In this document: piece by piece, positions 18,014 through 27,746 of the stretch
Numbering within the stretch: the first letter of the stretch is position 1
How the letters are laid out: the number at the start of each line of letters is the position of its first letter
Source: Rhodobacterales bacterium HKCCE4037
GTDB taxonomy: Bacteria; Pseudomonadota; Alphaproteobacteria; Rhodobacterales; Rhodobacteraceae
Assembly: GCA_015689645.1 (NCBI GenBank)
Contig: WVSM01000004.1
Location: 1 to 64,000, forward strand
DNA: 64,000 nucleotides
Direction: 5' to 3'
The notes under the pieces: model-generated
Seen by the model: only the letters and a program-made list of their open reading frames with translations
Told to the model about the DNA's origin: nothing
Databases searched by the model: none
Made by a program: the position numbers and the translations under genes

Positions 18014-18688
18014 GGCCTTCCTGTCATCTTTCAAGACCAATCGCTTGTGGCGCTGGCCTCGGGCGCGCTCTGGTGGCCGTCGGAACGCACGCTTGTGGTC
18101 AGTGATCTGCACCTCGGAAAGGCAGAACGCATGGTGCGGCGCGGCGGGCCGATGCTGCCGCCCTACGAGATTGCCGAAACGCTCGACCGGCTGGTCGGTG
18201 AATGCGAAGCGACCGGTGCCAAGCGTGTCATCTGCCTTGGCGACAGCTTCGATGATCTCGCCGCCGCTGAGGCGACGGCAGAGGCCGTTGCCGCCCGACT
18301 TTCCCCCGCGATGGCCGGGCGTCACTGGGTTTGGATCGAGGGCAACCATGATCCGGGTCCGGTCGCGCTTGGCGGCGACCACCTTGGCGAATTGCGGATC
18401 GGACCACTCAACTTTCGCCACATCGCGGGGCAAGGGGCACAGGGCGAAATCTCTGGCCATTACCATCCCAAGGCGCAGGTCGTGGCGCGGGGCCGCACCC
18501 TTTCGCGCCCATGTTTCCTTATGGATTCCGCCCGGATGATCCTGCCCGCGTTCGGCACCTATACCGGCGGATTGCGCAGCACCGACCCAACGCTTTCCGG
18601 CCTGATGGACCTGGACGCAACCGCGATCCTCCTGGCGCGACCGCCGGTTCGTATCCCGATGCCGCGCGCCGGGACCGGACCGGCCTAG
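18008..18688 (+). CDS. pdeM: Ligase-associated metallophosphoesterase PdeM
   Basis: 226 residues from ATG 18008. Calcineurin-type phosphoesterase: DLHLGK, GDSFDD, GNHD and GHYHPK are the metal-ligand motifs in order. ALWWPSERTLVVSDLHLG is typical of the ligase-associated subfamily. A GTG at 17960 overlapping the helicase stop is an alternative start. The family normally begins near MNG, as at 18008. It is paired with the Lhr-like helicase, but the ligase and exonuclease partners are not in this window. Its last four bases (CTAG) are shared with the convergent LytTR gene. Confidence 0.9.
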   Translation: MNGLPVIFQDQSLVALASGALWWPSERTLVVSDLHLGKAERMVRRGGPMLPPYEIAETLDRLVGECEATGAKRVICLGDSFDDLAAAEATAEAVAARLSPAMAGRHWVWIEGNHDPGPVALGGDHLGELRIGPLNFRHIAGQGAQGEISGHYHPKAQVVARGRTLSRPCFLMDSARMILPAFGTYTGGLRSTDPTLSGLMDLDATAILLARPPVRIPMPRAGTGPA

Positions 18689-19515
18689 CGGCCATCCTGC
18701 AACGGGATTCCGATCTGCTTCAATTCCGCCGCATGCGTCGAACTGACCGGAAGGCTGGTCCCACATTCCAGCGTCACCGAGTATTTTCGGCCCGATTGCT
18801 CGAAACGCTCAATCTCGTCTTTCGCAACCCAATGGGAGCGATGCACTTGCACCCCGTCCGCGGAGCCGAGTTGGATGAGGGCATCACTGAACCGCATGCG
18901 GACAGAGGTTTCTCCGCGCTCGGTATAAATCTTCAATTGGTGTCCCGCCGCCGAAACGCGCCGAATGGGCCCGCGCTTTTCCGGCTCGACGTGGCGCAGA
19001 AGCGGCTGAACCTCGACCACGTCGGCCTGCCTGGGGCCGGGGGCCACGACATCGGGACCGGTCACAGGGTGCACCGCAGCCTGCATCTCGGCCTGCATGC
19101 GGTAATTCAACCGTATCAGCACCGGGACGAAGCAGACCAGCCAGACGACCAGCAGATGCTCCACCAGGTAGTCCCAACTCGCCAGCGACGCATTCAGAAG
19201 CTGGATGTTCAGCCACCAGATCACCGGGCCGATCCCGAGTCCGATCGCGATCGCTCCACAGGAATCCCTCAAAAACTCGGAGCCGGAAATCAGGCCGCGC
19301 ACAGTCTTGCGTATCCAATAGGCCGGCATCAAGCTGCCGAGAATGAGGGCGCTCCAATAAAGGAACCTCTGCCCAAGCGTGAATCGCTCGAATGTGGAAA
19401 ACGGCCCGACCATGGAGACGACGAGAATGGCGATCACGCAAATGGAAAGTCTGATGAGCCAGTTGCGGCGGCGGTTCAAAGAGTCAGTCACGTCATGATC
19501 GGATAGGGTATTCAT
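18685..19515 (-). CDS. Membrane-anchored LytTR-domain regulator
   Basis: 276 residues. Four hydrophobic segments in the first 140 residues (IRLSICVIAILVVSMVG, FLYWSALILGSLMP, AIAIGLGIGPVIWWL, VEHLLVVWLVCFVPVLI) are followed by a linker and a LytTR DNA-binding domain (about 180-270: RRVSAAGHQLKIYT, RMRFSDALIQL, GVQVHRSHWVAKDEI). LytTR proteins bind DNA repeats; membrane-bound forms without a receiver domain are known. No partner kinase is nearby. ATG 19515 is chosen; a GTG at 19527 is possible. The stop is shared with pdeM. Confidence 0.85.
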   Translation of the reverse strand: MNTLSDHDVTDSLNRRRNWLIRLSICVIAILVVSMVGPFSTFERFTLGQRFLYWSALILGSLMPAYWIRKTVRGLISGSEFLRDSCGAIAIGLGIGPVIWWLNIQLLNASLASWDYLVEHLLVVWLVCFVPVLIRLNYRMQAEMQAAVHPVTGPDVVAPGPRQADVVEVQPLLRHVEPEKRGPIRRVSAAGHQLKIYTERGETSVRMRFSDALIQLGSADGVQVHRSHWVAKDEIERFEQSGRKYSVTLECGTSLPVSSTHAAELKQIGIPLQDGR

Positions 19516-19603
19516 CGAGTGCCGCACGTCAGTTCGAACCGAGAGTAATCGGCAGACTCACGTTGCGACAAGAAATTTTATTGCGAGAGGTGAACCGTTT
19601 AGC

Positions 19604-20035
19604 ATGTCAGCGCAAACATTCGACCGTATTCATCGGAGTTTCGCCCGCCAGGGGATGATGCAGACCCTTGGCGCCCGGATGGAGCACATCTCGGAAGGCA
19701 AGGCCGTTCTGTCGATGGAGATCGCCCCTCATGTCTGCCAGCAGCATGGCGCGGTCCATGCGGGTGCGACCTTCGCGATCGGGGACAGCGCCTCGGGCTA
19801 TGCCGCGCTGACCCGGATCGCCCCGGAAATGGAAGTGATGACCGTCGAGATGAAGGTCAACCTGCTGGCCCCGGCGATTGGCAAGCGGCTGATCGCGACC
19901 GGCCAGGTGGTGAAGGCCGGTCGTCGCCTCGTCGTCACGCGTTGCGACGTGGAGGCCGAGGGTGAGGATGGCACCCGCAGGATCGTGGCGATCCTGCAAG
20001 GCACGATGATCCCTGTCGACACGCCCTTGGCGTGA
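19604..20035 (+). CDS. PaaI-family hotdog thioesterase
   Basis: 143 residues. Hotdog-fold acyl-CoA thioesterase of the PaaI/YigI type: QQHGAVHAGATFAIGDSASGYAA is the HGG-like active-site helix, and EMKVNLLAPAIG the following strand. Typical length. Substrate unknown; these enzymes hydrolyse short or aromatic acyl-CoAs. It stands alone on the plus strand between two minus-strand groups and converges on folD. Confidence 0.88.
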   Translation: MSAQTFDRIHRSFARQGMMQTLGARMEHISEGKAVLSMEIAPHVCQQHGAVHAGATFAIGDSASGYAALTRIAPEMEVMTVEMKVNLLAPAIGKRLIATGQVVKAGRRLVVTRCDVEAEGEDGTRRIVAILQGTMIPVDTPLA

Positions 20036-20068
20036 TGCCCCCCGGGCGACACGTCGACTTGAGACGGC

Positions 20069-20968
20069 CTAGACGGTCAGGCCCTGCGGCTCTTCCAATC
20101 CATTGGCACGGCAGCACGCCGTCAACGTATTGGCCAGCAAGCACGCGATCGTCATCGGCCCGACACCGCCCGGCACCGGGGTGACCGCCGCCGCAACCTC
20201 AGAGGCTTCGGCGAAATCGACATCCCCCAGCAGCTTGGTCTTGCCGGGCTTGTCTGGATGGGGAATGCGCGTGATGCCCACGTCGATCACCACGGCCCCC
20301 GGCTTGACCCAGTCGCCTTTGACCATCTCGGCGCGGCCTACGGCGGCGACGAGGATGTCGGCCCGGCGGCAGACCTCGGCGAGGTCTTTGGTCCGCGAAT
20401 GGGCGATGGTCACGGTGCAGTTTTCCTGCAGCAGAAGCTGGCCCATCGGCTTGCCGAACAGGTTCGAGCGGCCGATCACCACGGCCTCCTTGCCCGACAT
20501 GTTGCCGACCTGATCGCGCAGCAGCATCAGGCAGCCAAGCGGCGTGCAGGACACGAGGCCCTTCTCACCGCTCGCCAGAAGGCCCGCGTTCACCACGCTC
20601 AACCCGTCGACGTCCTTGGCGGGGTCGATCCGGGCCACCACACGGCGCTCGTCCAGATGGTCGGGCACCGGGAACTGGCACAGGATGCCGTGGACGGTCG
20701 GGTCGGCGTTCAACTGGTCGATCAGCGCAAACAGGTCTTCCTCGGACGTGTCTGCCGGCAGCTTGTGCTCGAACGAGGCCATGCCGACCTCGACCGTCTG
20801 CTTGTGCTTGGCCGCGACATAGACCTCGCTCGCCGGATCCTCGCCCACGAGGATCACCGCCAGACCCGGCGTGATGCCATTCTCCGTCTTCAGGCGCGCG
20901 ACATGTTCGGCGATCTGGCCGCGCACATTGGCCGCGAAGGCCTTTCCGTCAATCACGCTCGCCGTCAT
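20069..20968 (-). CDS. folD: Bifunctional methylene-THF dehydrogenase/cyclohydrolase FolD
   Basis: 299 residues. Interconverts 5,10-methylene-THF, 5,10-methenyl-THF and 10-formyl-THF using NADP. Signature sequences: [16 protein letters not shown] with the catalytic Tyr/Lys, [22 protein letters not shown] in the Rossmann part and [16 protein letters not shown]. The start overlaps the fhs stop by one base, so fhs-folD are co-translated and together link formate to the one-carbon pool. Confidence 0.96.
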   Translation of the reverse strand: MTASVIDGKAFAANVRGQIAEHVARLKTENGITPGLAVILVGEDPASEVYVAAKHKQTVEVGMASFEHKLPADTSEEDLFALIDQLNADPTVHGILCQFPVPDHLDERRVVARIDPAKDVDGLSVVNAGLLASGEKGLVSCTPLGCLMLLRDQVGNMSGKEAVVIGRSNLFGKPMGQLLLQENCTVTIAHSRTKDLAEVCRRADILVAAVGRAEMVKGDWVKPGAVVIDVGITRIPHPDKPGKTKLLGDVDFAEASEVAAAVTPVPGGVGPMTIACLLANTLTACCRANGLEEPQGLTV

Positions 20969-22644
20969 CAGAACAGACCTTCGATCTGGCCGTCGTCGTT
21001 GAGGTGGATGTTCTCGGCGGACGGCACGCGCGGAAGGCCGGGCATGGTCATGATCTCACCGCAGACCACCACGACGAAGCCCGCCCCGGCACTCAGCCGC
21101 ACTTCGCGCACCGGCACCGAATGGCCCGTGGGCGCGCCACGCAGGTTCGGGTCGGTCGAGAAGCTGTATTGCGTTTTCGCCATGCAGACCGGCAGGTTGC
21201 CGTAGCCCTGCTCTTCCCAGAGCTTCAGCTGATCGCGGATCTTCTTGTCCATCAGCGCCTCGTCCGCGCGGTAGATGCGCTTGGCGATGGTCTGGATCTT
21301 CTCGGCCAGCGGCATCTCGTCGGGATAGATCGGCGAGAAGTTGGCGACTTCCGCATCGGCCAGTTCGGCGACCTTGGTTGCCAGATCGGCCGAGCCTTCG
21401 CTGCCCAGTTCCCAATGGCGGGACAGCACCGCCTCGGCGCCGTGGCTCTTGACGTAATCCTTGATCGCCTGGATTTCGGCATCGGTGTCGGTGACGAAGT
21501 GGTTGATCGCCACGACCACCGGCACGCCGAAGCTTTTCAGGTTCTCGATGTGACGGCCGAGGTTCGGGCAGCCCTTCTTGACCGCGTCCACGTTCTCGGC
21601 CCCGAGGTCGGCCTTTGCCACGCCGCCGTTCATCTTCATCGCGCGCACCGTGGCCACGCAGACCACCACCGACGGGGCAAGCCCGGCTTTGCGGCACTTG
21701 ATGTTCATGAACTTCTCGGCGCCGAGGTCCGCGCCGAAGCCCGCCTCCGTCACCACGTAATCGGCCAGTTTCAGCGCGGTGGACGTGGCGATGACCGAGT
21801 TGCAGCCATGTGCGATGTTGGCGAAGGGGCCGCCATGCACGAAGGCGGGGTTGTTCTCCAGCGTCTGCACGAGGTTCGGTTGCATCGCGTCCTTCAGCAG
21901 AACGGTCATTGCGCCATCGGCCTTGATGTCGCGCGCGAAAACGGGCGAACGGTCGCGGCGGTAGGCCACGATCATGTCGCCAAGCCGTCTCTGCAGGTCC
22001 TTGAGGTCGGTCGCGAGACACAGGATCGCCATGACTTCGGAGGCCACGGTGATGTCGAAGCCCGCTTCGCGCGGGAAGCCGTTCGCCACCCCGCCAAGCG
22101 AGGCGGTGATCTGGCGCAGCGCGCGGTCGTTCATGTCGACCACGCGGCGCCACACGACGCGGCGCACGTCGATTTCAAGCTCGTTGCCCCAGTAGATATG
22201 GTTGTCGATCATCGCCGACAGCAGCGAGTGGGCCGAGGTGATGGCGTGGAAATCCCCGGTGAAGTGAAGGTTCATGTCTTCCATCGGGACGATCTGCGCC
22301 ATGCCGCCGCCGGCAGCACCGCCCTTCATGCCGAAGTTCGGCCCCAGCGACGCTTCGCGGATGCAGATCATCGCCTTCTTGCCGATGCGGTTCAGGCCGT
22401 CACCCAGACCCACGGTCGTCGTGGTCTTGCCTTCGCCCGCCGGCGTCGGGTTGATCGCCGTCACGAGGATCAGCTTGCCGTTCTTGCGGTCCTGCACCGA
22501 GTTGATGAAGCTCTGCGAAACCTTCGCCTTGTCGTGGCCATAGGGCAGCAGATCGTCGCTGCCGATGCCGATCTTTTCCCCGATTTCCTGGATCGGCTTC
22601 TTGTTCGCCTCGCGGGCGATTTCGATGTCGGATTTGTAACCCAT
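20968..22644 (-). CDS. fhs: Formate-tetrahydrofolate ligase
   Basis: 558 residues. ATP-dependent synthesis of 10-formyl-THF from formate. The P-loop region is [20 protein letters not shown]. Other family stretches are [47 protein letters not shown] and [15 protein letters not shown]. The frame is open 54 codons upstream; ATG 22644 with GGGAG upstream starts the conserved [10 protein letters not shown]. In roseobacters Fhs with FolD handles formate from methylated compounds (inference for this strain). Confidence 0.97.
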   Translation of the reverse strand: MGYKSDIEIAREANKKPIQEIGEKIGIGSDDLLPYGHDKAKVSQSFINSVQDRKNGKLILVTAINPTPAGEGKTTTTVGLGDGLNRIGKKAMICIREASLGPNFGMKGGAAGGGMAQIVPMEDMNLHFTGDFHAITSAHSLLSAMIDNHIYWGNELEIDVRRVVWRRVVDMNDRALRQITASLGGVANGFPREAGFDITVASEVMAILCLATDLKDLQRRLGDMIVAYRRDRSPVFARDIKADGAMTVLLKDAMQPNLVQTLENNPAFVHGGPFANIAHGCNSVIATSTALKLADYVVTEAGFGADLGAEKFMNIKCRKAGLAPSVVVCVATVRAMKMNGGVAKADLGAENVDAVKKGCPNLGRHIENLKSFGVPVVVAINHFVTDTDAEIQAIKDYVKSHGAEAVLSRHWELGSEGSADLATKVAELADAEVANFSPIYPDEMPLAEKIQTIAKRIYRADEALMDKKIRDQLKLWEEQGYGNLPVCMAKTQYSFSTDPNLRGAPTGHSVPVREVRLSAGAGFVVVVCGEIMTMPGLPRVPSAENIHLNDDGQIEGLF

Positions 22645-22871
22645 GGCGCGCGTCTCCCTCGGGACTGTCTGTAACCTGCATAGGCCTATACCGGGCCACA
22701 TCGGGCGGGCTAGGGCCATTTCCGACATTTCGGAAAAGCAACCCGTCACGGGAGGCGGCGAAGGTTTCCAAAAGGAAAAAACGGCCACGCGGGAACCGGA
22801 TCGCAAATTAAACCGTTTCTTAATCGAACCGGGGTCATATCCCCGCGTCGTCTGCTGCTAGGAGGGATTCG

Positions 22872-22958
22872 ATGCAAATTCATGCAATCAGTCTGATGAT
22901 CTATACCGGCCTCGCCCTTGGAATGTCTGCGGGCATCGCGTTGATGGCGGTGGCGTGA
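22872..22958 (+). CDS. 28-residue hydrophobic micro-protein
   Basis: A short open frame, MQIHAISLMIY then a small-residue-rich hydrophobic stretch to the C-terminus (LALGMSAGIALMAVA). It would make a single-pass membrane peptide. An excellent AGGAGG lies at 22860-22865, seven bases before the ATG. The upstream 200 bases, shared with divergent fhs, contain the AT-rich stretch TTAAACCGTTTCTTAA that could carry its promoter. No function can be given. The ribosome-binding site and hydrophobicity make it more than a random frame. Confidence 0.55.
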   Translation: MQIHAISLMIYTGLALGMSAGIALMAVA

Positions 22959-23043
22959 CGGGTAAGCCCCACTCCACCCTCACGTTCTTCCGCCATCCGT
23001 GTTAACCTGCTTTCCGTGTGAACCACGAACGCAGGAGGGCCGC

Positions 23044-23334
23044 ATGGCCGACAAGAACGACTACATGGCTCAAGCCAAGGCCCAGATGGAAACCTGGGCT
23101 GCCGAGATGCAGAAAATGCAGAGCCAGATGATGAAGGCCGGCAAGGACGCGCAGGACCAGATGGTCAAGCAGATGGAAGCGCTGAACGAACAGCGCAAGC
23201 AGGCCGAGAAGCAGATGGAAGAACTCGGCAAGGCCAATCTCGAAAATGCCAAGCAGATCCAGGCCAGCATGGAAAAGGCCTGGGCCGACATGGAAAAGCA
23301 GATGTCGGATGCCCGCAAGAAGATGATGGGCTGA
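23044..23334 (+). CDS. Phasin-like coiled-coil protein
   Basis: 96 residues, very rich in Met, Gln, Lys, Glu and Ala, and predicted as one long amphipathic helix/coiled coil (AQAKAQMETWAAEMQKMQSQ and following). The composition is like small phasin-family or Rhodobacteral coiled-coil proteins that coat polyhydroxyalkanoate granules, but no diagnostic motif is present. CAGGAGG precedes ATG 23044; the frame is open 15 codons upstream. A triple palindrome follows the stop. The function is uncertain. Confidence 0.7.
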   Translation: MADKNDYMAQAKAQMETWAAEMQKMQSQMMKAGKDAQDQMVKQMEALNEQRKQAEKQMEELGKANLENAKQIQASMEKAWADMEKQMSDARKKMMG

Positions 23335-23350
23335 CCGAACGCCTCACCGC

Positions 23351-23420
23351 GCAAGGCTTTTGCAAAAGCCTTGGTCACGTCCTTGCAAGGACGTCGGCAA
23401 GAGCCTTGCAAGGCTCTTGC
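23351..23420. repeat. Three consecutive perfect palindromes centred on TTGCAA/TTTGCAAA
   Basis: Palindrome 1 spans 23352-23373 (22 bp, half-site CAAGGCTTTTG). Palindrome 2 spans 23377-23394 (18 bp, half-site ACGTCCTTG). Palindrome 3 spans 23397-23420 (24 bp, half-site GCAAGAGCCTTG). Each is perfect, and the last two share CCTTGCAAGG at the centre. They lie between the phasin-like gene and the ftsH terminator and have no U-tract of their own. They could form cruciforms or hairpins, or be a palindromic intergenic repeat family. Confidence 0.9.
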
Positions 23421-23448
23421 GATCCACCGCAGGAGCATCGACAGCCAA

Positions 23449-23476
23449 GAAAAAACCCGGCCTCGCGGCCGGGTTT
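23449..23476 (-). terminator. ftsH Rho-independent terminator
   Basis: 10-bp stem (AAACCCGGCC at 23453-23462, GGCCGGGTTT at 23467-23476) with loop TCGC. On the minus strand a run of T follows, 29 bases after the ftsH stop. Confidence 0.9.
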
Positions 23477-23505
23477 CCTGTTTTCCGATTAACTCGCCCC
23501 TGCGA

Positions 23506-25416
23506 TCAGCTCGGCTCCGGCTCCATGTCGCCCGAGGGCTTGGATTTCGGCGGCAGCTTCGGGATCGACGTGACCGACGGCGTTCCGCCAGACGTCGGAG
23601 CCTCATCATCGTCGTCGCCACGGTTCAGCGGCTCACCCGCGATCACCTTGGTGATCTCCTTGCCGGTCAGCGTCTCGTATTCCAGCAGACCCTGCGCCAG
23701 CCGCTCCAGGTCTTCCCGCTTCTCGGTCAGGATGCGCTTGGCGGTGTTGTAGCCTTCGTCCACCAGTTCCTTGACCTTGTCGTCGATGATCTTCTGGGTC
23801 GCCGCGGAATGGCTCGTGCCACCGCTGTACTGGCCCAGGTACGACTGCTGCTCATTCGCGTAGTCGATGTAGCCAAGCTCCTCGGCATAGCCGAACTGCG
23901 TGACCATCGCGCGCGCGATCTTCGAGACCTGCTGAATGTCCGATGCCGCGCCCGAGGTGATGTTCTCCTTGCCGAACACCAGCTCCTCGGCCACACGTCC
24001 GCCCATCGCCATCGCGATCTTGGACGTGTACTTGCGGTAGCTGACCGAAAGCTGGTCACGCTCAGGCAGCGACAGCACCAGACCCAGCGCACGGCCGCGC
24101 GGAATGATCGTCGCCTTGTGGATCGGATCGTGATCGGGGACGTTCAGGCCGACGATCGCATGGCCCGCCTCGTGATAGGCAGTCAGCTTCTTCTCGTCGT
24201 CGGTCATGACCATCGAGCGCCGTTCGGAGCCCATCATGACCTTGTCCTTGGCGTTCTCGAAATCCTCCATGGTCACGAACCGCCGGTTCACGCGGGCGGC
24301 CATCAGCGCCGCCTCGTTCACGAGGTTGGCGAGATCCGCACCCGAGAAGCCGGGCGTGCCGCGCGCGATGATGCGCAGGTCCACGTCGGGGCCAAGCGGC
24401 ACCTTGCGGGCGTGGACGCCGAGAATGCGCTCGCGACCCTTGATGTCGGGGTTGGGCACCTGAACCTGGCGGTCGAACCGGCCCGGACGCAGCAGCGCCG
24501 GGTCCAGAACGTCGGGGCGGTTGGTGGCCGCGATGATGATGATGCCTTCGTTGGCCTCGAAACCGTCCATCTCGACCAGAAGCTGGTTCAGCGTCTGCTC
24601 GCGTTCGTCGTTGCCGCCGCCGTAGCCAACTCCACGGGAGCGGCCCACGGCGTCGATCTCGTCGATGAAAACGATGCACGGCGCATTCTTCTTGGCCTGC
24701 TCGAACATGTCGCGGACGCGGGAGGCGCCGACACCCACGAACATCTCGACGAAGTCGGAGCCCGAGATGGTGAAGAAGGGCACGCCCGCCTCCCCCGCGA
24801 TGGCGCGGGCGAGAAGCGTCTTACCGGTGCCCGGAGGGCCGACCAGCAGCGCGCCTTTCGGGATCTTGCCGCCGAGGCGCGAGAATTTCTGCGGGTTGCG
24901 CAGGAATTCGACGATCTCTTCCAGCTCGTCCTTGGCCTCGTCGATGCCTGCGACGTCGTCGAAGGTCACGCGGCCGTGCTTCTCGGTCAGCAGCTTCGCC
25001 TTGGATTTGCCGAAGCCCATCGCGCCACCACGGCCACCGCCCTGCATCCGGTTCATGAAGAAGATCCAGATGCCGATCAGCACCAGAACCGGCAGCCAGA
25101 GCGACAGGACACTCAGGAAGCCTGAGGTCTGTTGCGGCTGCGCCTCGATGCGGACATCGTTGTTCAGAAGCGTCTGCGTTGTTTCCGCATCGGCCGGTGC
25201 GACGGTGGAATACGTGCCGTCGTTGGTGGTGAACTGGACGTTCTCACCGTCCAGCGTGGCACTGATGACGCCACCGTTTTCAACCTGTTGCACGAAATCG
25301 GAGTAAGCCACCGTGCGGCTGTTCACCTGGCTCTGACCACCTGAGAACAGGTTGAAAAGCGCCAGGATCAGCAGGAACAGGATGACCCAGAATGCGATGT
25401 TTCTCGCGTTACCCAA
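23506..25416 (-). CDS. ftsH: ATP-dependent zinc metalloprotease FtsH
   Basis: 636 residues. Membrane-bound hexameric AAA+ protease for membrane and regulatory proteins. TM1 is at about 6-23, a periplasmic domain follows, and TM2 is at about 103-121. Walker A GPPGTGKT is near 191, Walker [12 protein letters not shown], the SRH region with RPGRFDRQ, and the zinc motif HEAGH is near 413. The start is a TTG ([10 protein letters not shown]) with GAGGAGAT upstream; earlier codons have no conservation. The C-terminus is Pro/Ser-rich. It is last in the ruv-tol-tilS-ftsH block. Confidence 0.97.
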   Translation of the reverse strand: MGNARNIAFWVILFLLILALFNLFSGGQSQVNSRTVAYSDFVQQVENGGVISATLDGENVQFTTNDGTYSTVAPADAETTQTLLNNDVRIEAQPQQTSGFLSVLSLWLPVLVLIGIWIFFMNRMQGGGRGGAMGFGKSKAKLLTEKHGRVTFDDVAGIDEAKDELEEIVEFLRNPQKFSRLGGKIPKGALLVGPPGTGKTLLARAIAGEAGVPFFTISGSDFVEMFVGVGASRVRDMFEQAKKNAPCIVFIDEIDAVGRSRGVGYGGGNDEREQTLNQLLVEMDGFEANEGIIIIAATNRPDVLDPALLRPGRFDRQVQVPNPDIKGRERILGVHARKVPLGPDVDLRIIARGTPGFSGADLANLVNEAALMAARVNRRFVTMEDFENAKDKVMMGSERRSMVMTDDEKKLTAYHEAGHAIVGLNVPDHDPIHKATIIPRGRALGLVLSLPERDQLSVSYRKYTSKIAMAMGGRVAEELVFGKENITSGAASDIQQVSKIARAMVTQFGYAEELGYIDYANEQQSYLGQYSGGTSHSAATQKIIDDKVKELVDEGYNTAKRILTEKREDLERLAQGLLEYETLTGKEITKVIAGEPLNRGDDDDEAPTSGGTPSVTSIPKLPPKSKPSGDMEPEPS

Positions 25417-25492
25417 GGGAGATCTCCTCGAAACGAGTAAGGGCGGGCCACGGCCCGTGTTACCAGACAAGATAAGGGTTGAGGGGCCGAGT

Positions 25493-26881
25493 TCAACGCG
25501 AAACGAGGAATGTGATGAATTGTCCCGCCGGGGGGCGGAGTAAGACACTGTGGGTCGGACCAAATCCAAGCCCTGCACAGGCAACCAGACGCTCCCCCTC
25601 GAAGATCGAAGGCAACGCCAACGCTGCGCGCTGCGATAATCCGCCTTTTGGTTTCTCTGGAACTTGCTGCCAGCCGTCTGGACCAAGTGCCCGCACGAAG
25701 AAAGTGTCGGGTCCTTGAACGGACAGGCTCCACCTATTGTCCCAGAGTGACCCGAGAGGCGCGTAAAGGTCCTTTACGGCGTTGTATTCTCGCATAACCC
25801 GAACATTTGCTTTCTCCGCGATCGCACGAACCCCGTGCAAGGTTCCACTGCCACCTGCAAGGACAACCTCCAAGAGGTCTTCCATGGGCGCGGACCGGGG
25901 ACGGTAAGGGTTGGACGAAACCCATTGCAACGCAGCCGCCAGAAGTCGCATCTGAGTGTCACGTTCGATCGCAGCAAATGCGTCACGGTCGAACAAAAGG
26001 TCGCCGCTAGGCACCGAGCCAAACAAGCCCCCGCTTGGTACACCCGCGATGACGTCCTCGGCTACGACGTCCCTTGCAACATCGACGGCCCGGACTGCCA
26101 AAGCCTCTGAAGCGCGCGACATGCGCGTGGCGGTCTCAGACAAGGTGCCAATGTCGAGTCCCAAACTCACTATTGCCTGCCGAGTGCGAGCCCGGTCAAA
26201 GCGAGGGTCCTCGTTGGATGGGTCGTCCACATAAGGCACCTTCAGCGTGTCGATGTGGTGGCGAAGATCGGACCGTGAGACTCTTAAAAGCGGACGGATC
26301 AGGTGGAAGCCCTGAAGGCCGGACGGGACGCCAAGGGTCCGCTGGTGCCATTTTGGAGGCGGCACGGTCTGGGTGACATCCTCGGGCGGCAACGGCGACA
26401 TCGACCCACGATGCGGTTTCACGTGGCGGCTTTCCGCCATCGCCGACAGCCCCTCCACCCCCGACCCGCGGGCCAGCCGCATCAGGAAAGTCTCGGCCAC
26501 GTCATCCTGCGTGTGTGCCATCAGCACGTGTTCGATCCCGCCGCGCCAGCGGTCGATCAGCTCCAGCCGGGCGCGGCGCGCTGCGTCCTGCAAGTTGCCC
26601 TGCCCGTCCCAGTGCCAGCGCAGCGTCGCATGCGGATGCCCGAGCAACGCGCATTCGCGGGCGACCATCTCCGCCTCGTCCGCGCTCTCTTCCCGCAACC
26701 CGTGATCCACCGTCACGACCCACAGCTTGACGCCGAAGACACGCGCCCAGTCGTGGGCCAGCGCCAGCATCGCCATGCTGTCACCGCCGCCCGAAACGGC
26801 AAGTGCAATATCCGTGGGGAAGTCAGGCCCGAGCAGCGCGCCCATGCGGGCGGCAAACCGCTCGGGCAGCGTGTCGTTCAC
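25493..26881 (-). CDS. tilS: tRNA(Ile)-lysidine synthase TilS
   Basis: 462 residues. Converts C34 of tRNA-Ile(CAU) to lysidine so it reads AUA. N-terminal PP-loop ATPase domain with [20 protein letters not shown] (about 22-42), VDHGLREES and [18 protein letters not shown]. The C-terminal part is divergent. The start is GTG 26881, overlapping the cpoB stop as GTGA, which is the common tilS position after cpoB. An earlier ATG at 26971 would lie inside cpoB. Pairing of tilS with ftsH is a widespread arrangement. Confidence 0.94.
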   Translation of the reverse strand: MNDTLPERFAARMGALLGPDFPTDIALAVSGGGDSMAMLALAHDWARVFGVKLWVVTVDHGLREESADEAEMVARECALLGHPHATLRWHWDGQGNLQDAARRARLELIDRWRGGIEHVLMAHTQDDVAETFLMRLARGSGVEGLSAMAESRHVKPHRGSMSPLPPEDVTQTVPPPKWHQRTLGVPSGLQGFHLIRPLLRVSRSDLRHHIDTLKVPYVDDPSNEDPRFDRARTRQAIVSLGLDIGTLSETATRMSRASEALAVRAVDVARDVVAEDVIAGVPSGGLFGSVPSGDLLFDRDAFAAIERDTQMRLLAAALQWVSSNPYRPRSAPMEDLLEVVLAGGSGTLHGVRAIAEKANVRVMREYNAVKDLYAPLGSLWDNRWSLSVQGPDTFFVRALGPDGWQQVPEKPKGGLSQRAALALPSIFEGERLVACAGLGFGPTHSVLLRPPAGQFITFLVSR

Positions 26882-27744
26882 TGGCAGCCAAGCCGCCCGC
26901 GTTCCGCCTGTGCCTCGGCCACCGAGGGGCTTCCGGGGTAGCGCACGGCCACTTCGGCCAGCGTCAGGCAAGCCTCTTCCGTCTGGCCGATCTGCGCCAG
27001 CGCCACGCCAAGCGAGGTCAGCGCAGACGGCGCGCGCTGGCCATCGGGCGCGGCGGAGAAACTGTCAAGGAAGGCGCGCGCCGCGGGGCTCCACCGGCCC
27101 TGGTTGGCCTCGGCCTCACCCCGCAGGTAATGCGCATCCGCCGATAGCGGGCTGCCGGGATAGGTTTCGGTGAAGCCCTGGAACATGATCGCCGCATCGG
27201 CGAACTGGCCAGCCTCGAAGGCGGTGCGGGCGCGGTTGAAATCCTCTTCCTCGGCCACGGCAAGGTTCGCACCGCCCGCCACGGAACCGGCCACGGCGTC
27301 AGGCAGGGTCGACGACGCGATATCGCCGATCGGGGCCGGTGCCGGGTTGCCACCACCCGTGGCAGGCGTGACGCCCCCCAGCGAGGGCGTGTCGCCGAGC
27401 GAGCCGATGTCGCAATCGGATTCCAGCTCGCACAGCCGGAATTCAAGGTCGCCGATCCGGTTGGTCCCGTCGCGCACGACGCTGTCGATGTCGATCTGGA
27501 TGCGTTCGGTCAGCGCGGTCAGGCGCTGAACCTCGGCCTCGATCGCGTTGACCCGGTCGATCGTGCTGCCGGTGCCGCCGGACCCGCCCGCGCCGCCGGT
27601 GGTGTTCAACTCACCGCGCAGGCGCTGGATTTCCACGAACAGGACCGAAAGCTCCTGCCGGATGTCGGCAAGGGTCTGCGCCCGGTCCTGCGCCAATGCG
27701 GGACCGGCCACCAGAAGCGCGCAAAGGACAAGGACCAGCCGCAT
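26878..27744 (-). CDS. cpoB: Tol-Pal system protein CpoB (YbgF)
   Basis: 288 residues. Periplasmic partner of TolA that couples outer-membrane constriction to septal peptidoglycan synthesis. Signal peptide MRLVLVLCALLVAGPALA. N-terminal coiled coil (about 25-105), a Gly/Pro-rich linker, then C-terminal TPRs (about 165-285: FNRARTAFEAGQFADAAIMF, GSPLSADAHYLRGEAEANQG). Cysteines near 106-113 and at the extreme C-terminus could form disulfides. It begins three bases after the pal stop. Confidence 0.93.
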   Translation of the reverse strand: MRLVLVLCALLVAGPALAQDRAQTLADIRQELSVLFVEIQRLRGELNTTGGAGGSGGTGSTIDRVNAIEAEVQRLTALTERIQIDIDSVVRDGTNRIGDLEFRLCELESDCDIGSLGDTPSLGGVTPATGGGNPAPAPIGDIASSTLPDAVAGSVAGGANLAVAEEEDFNRARTAFEAGQFADAAIMFQGFTETYPGSPLSADAHYLRGEAEANQGRWSPAARAFLDSFSAAPDGQRAPSALTSLGVALAQIGQTEEACLTLAEVAVRYPGSPSVAEAQAERGRLGCQ

Positions 27745-27746
27745 AC

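Noticed and set aside
22807-22823. TTAA...TTAA upstream of the micro-protein as a CtrA box
   Set aside because: The spacer is eight bases, not seven, so it does not fit the CtrA consensus.
23351-23420. CRISPR-like array
   Set aside because: The units are palindromes of different length without equal spacers, and no cas genes are present.
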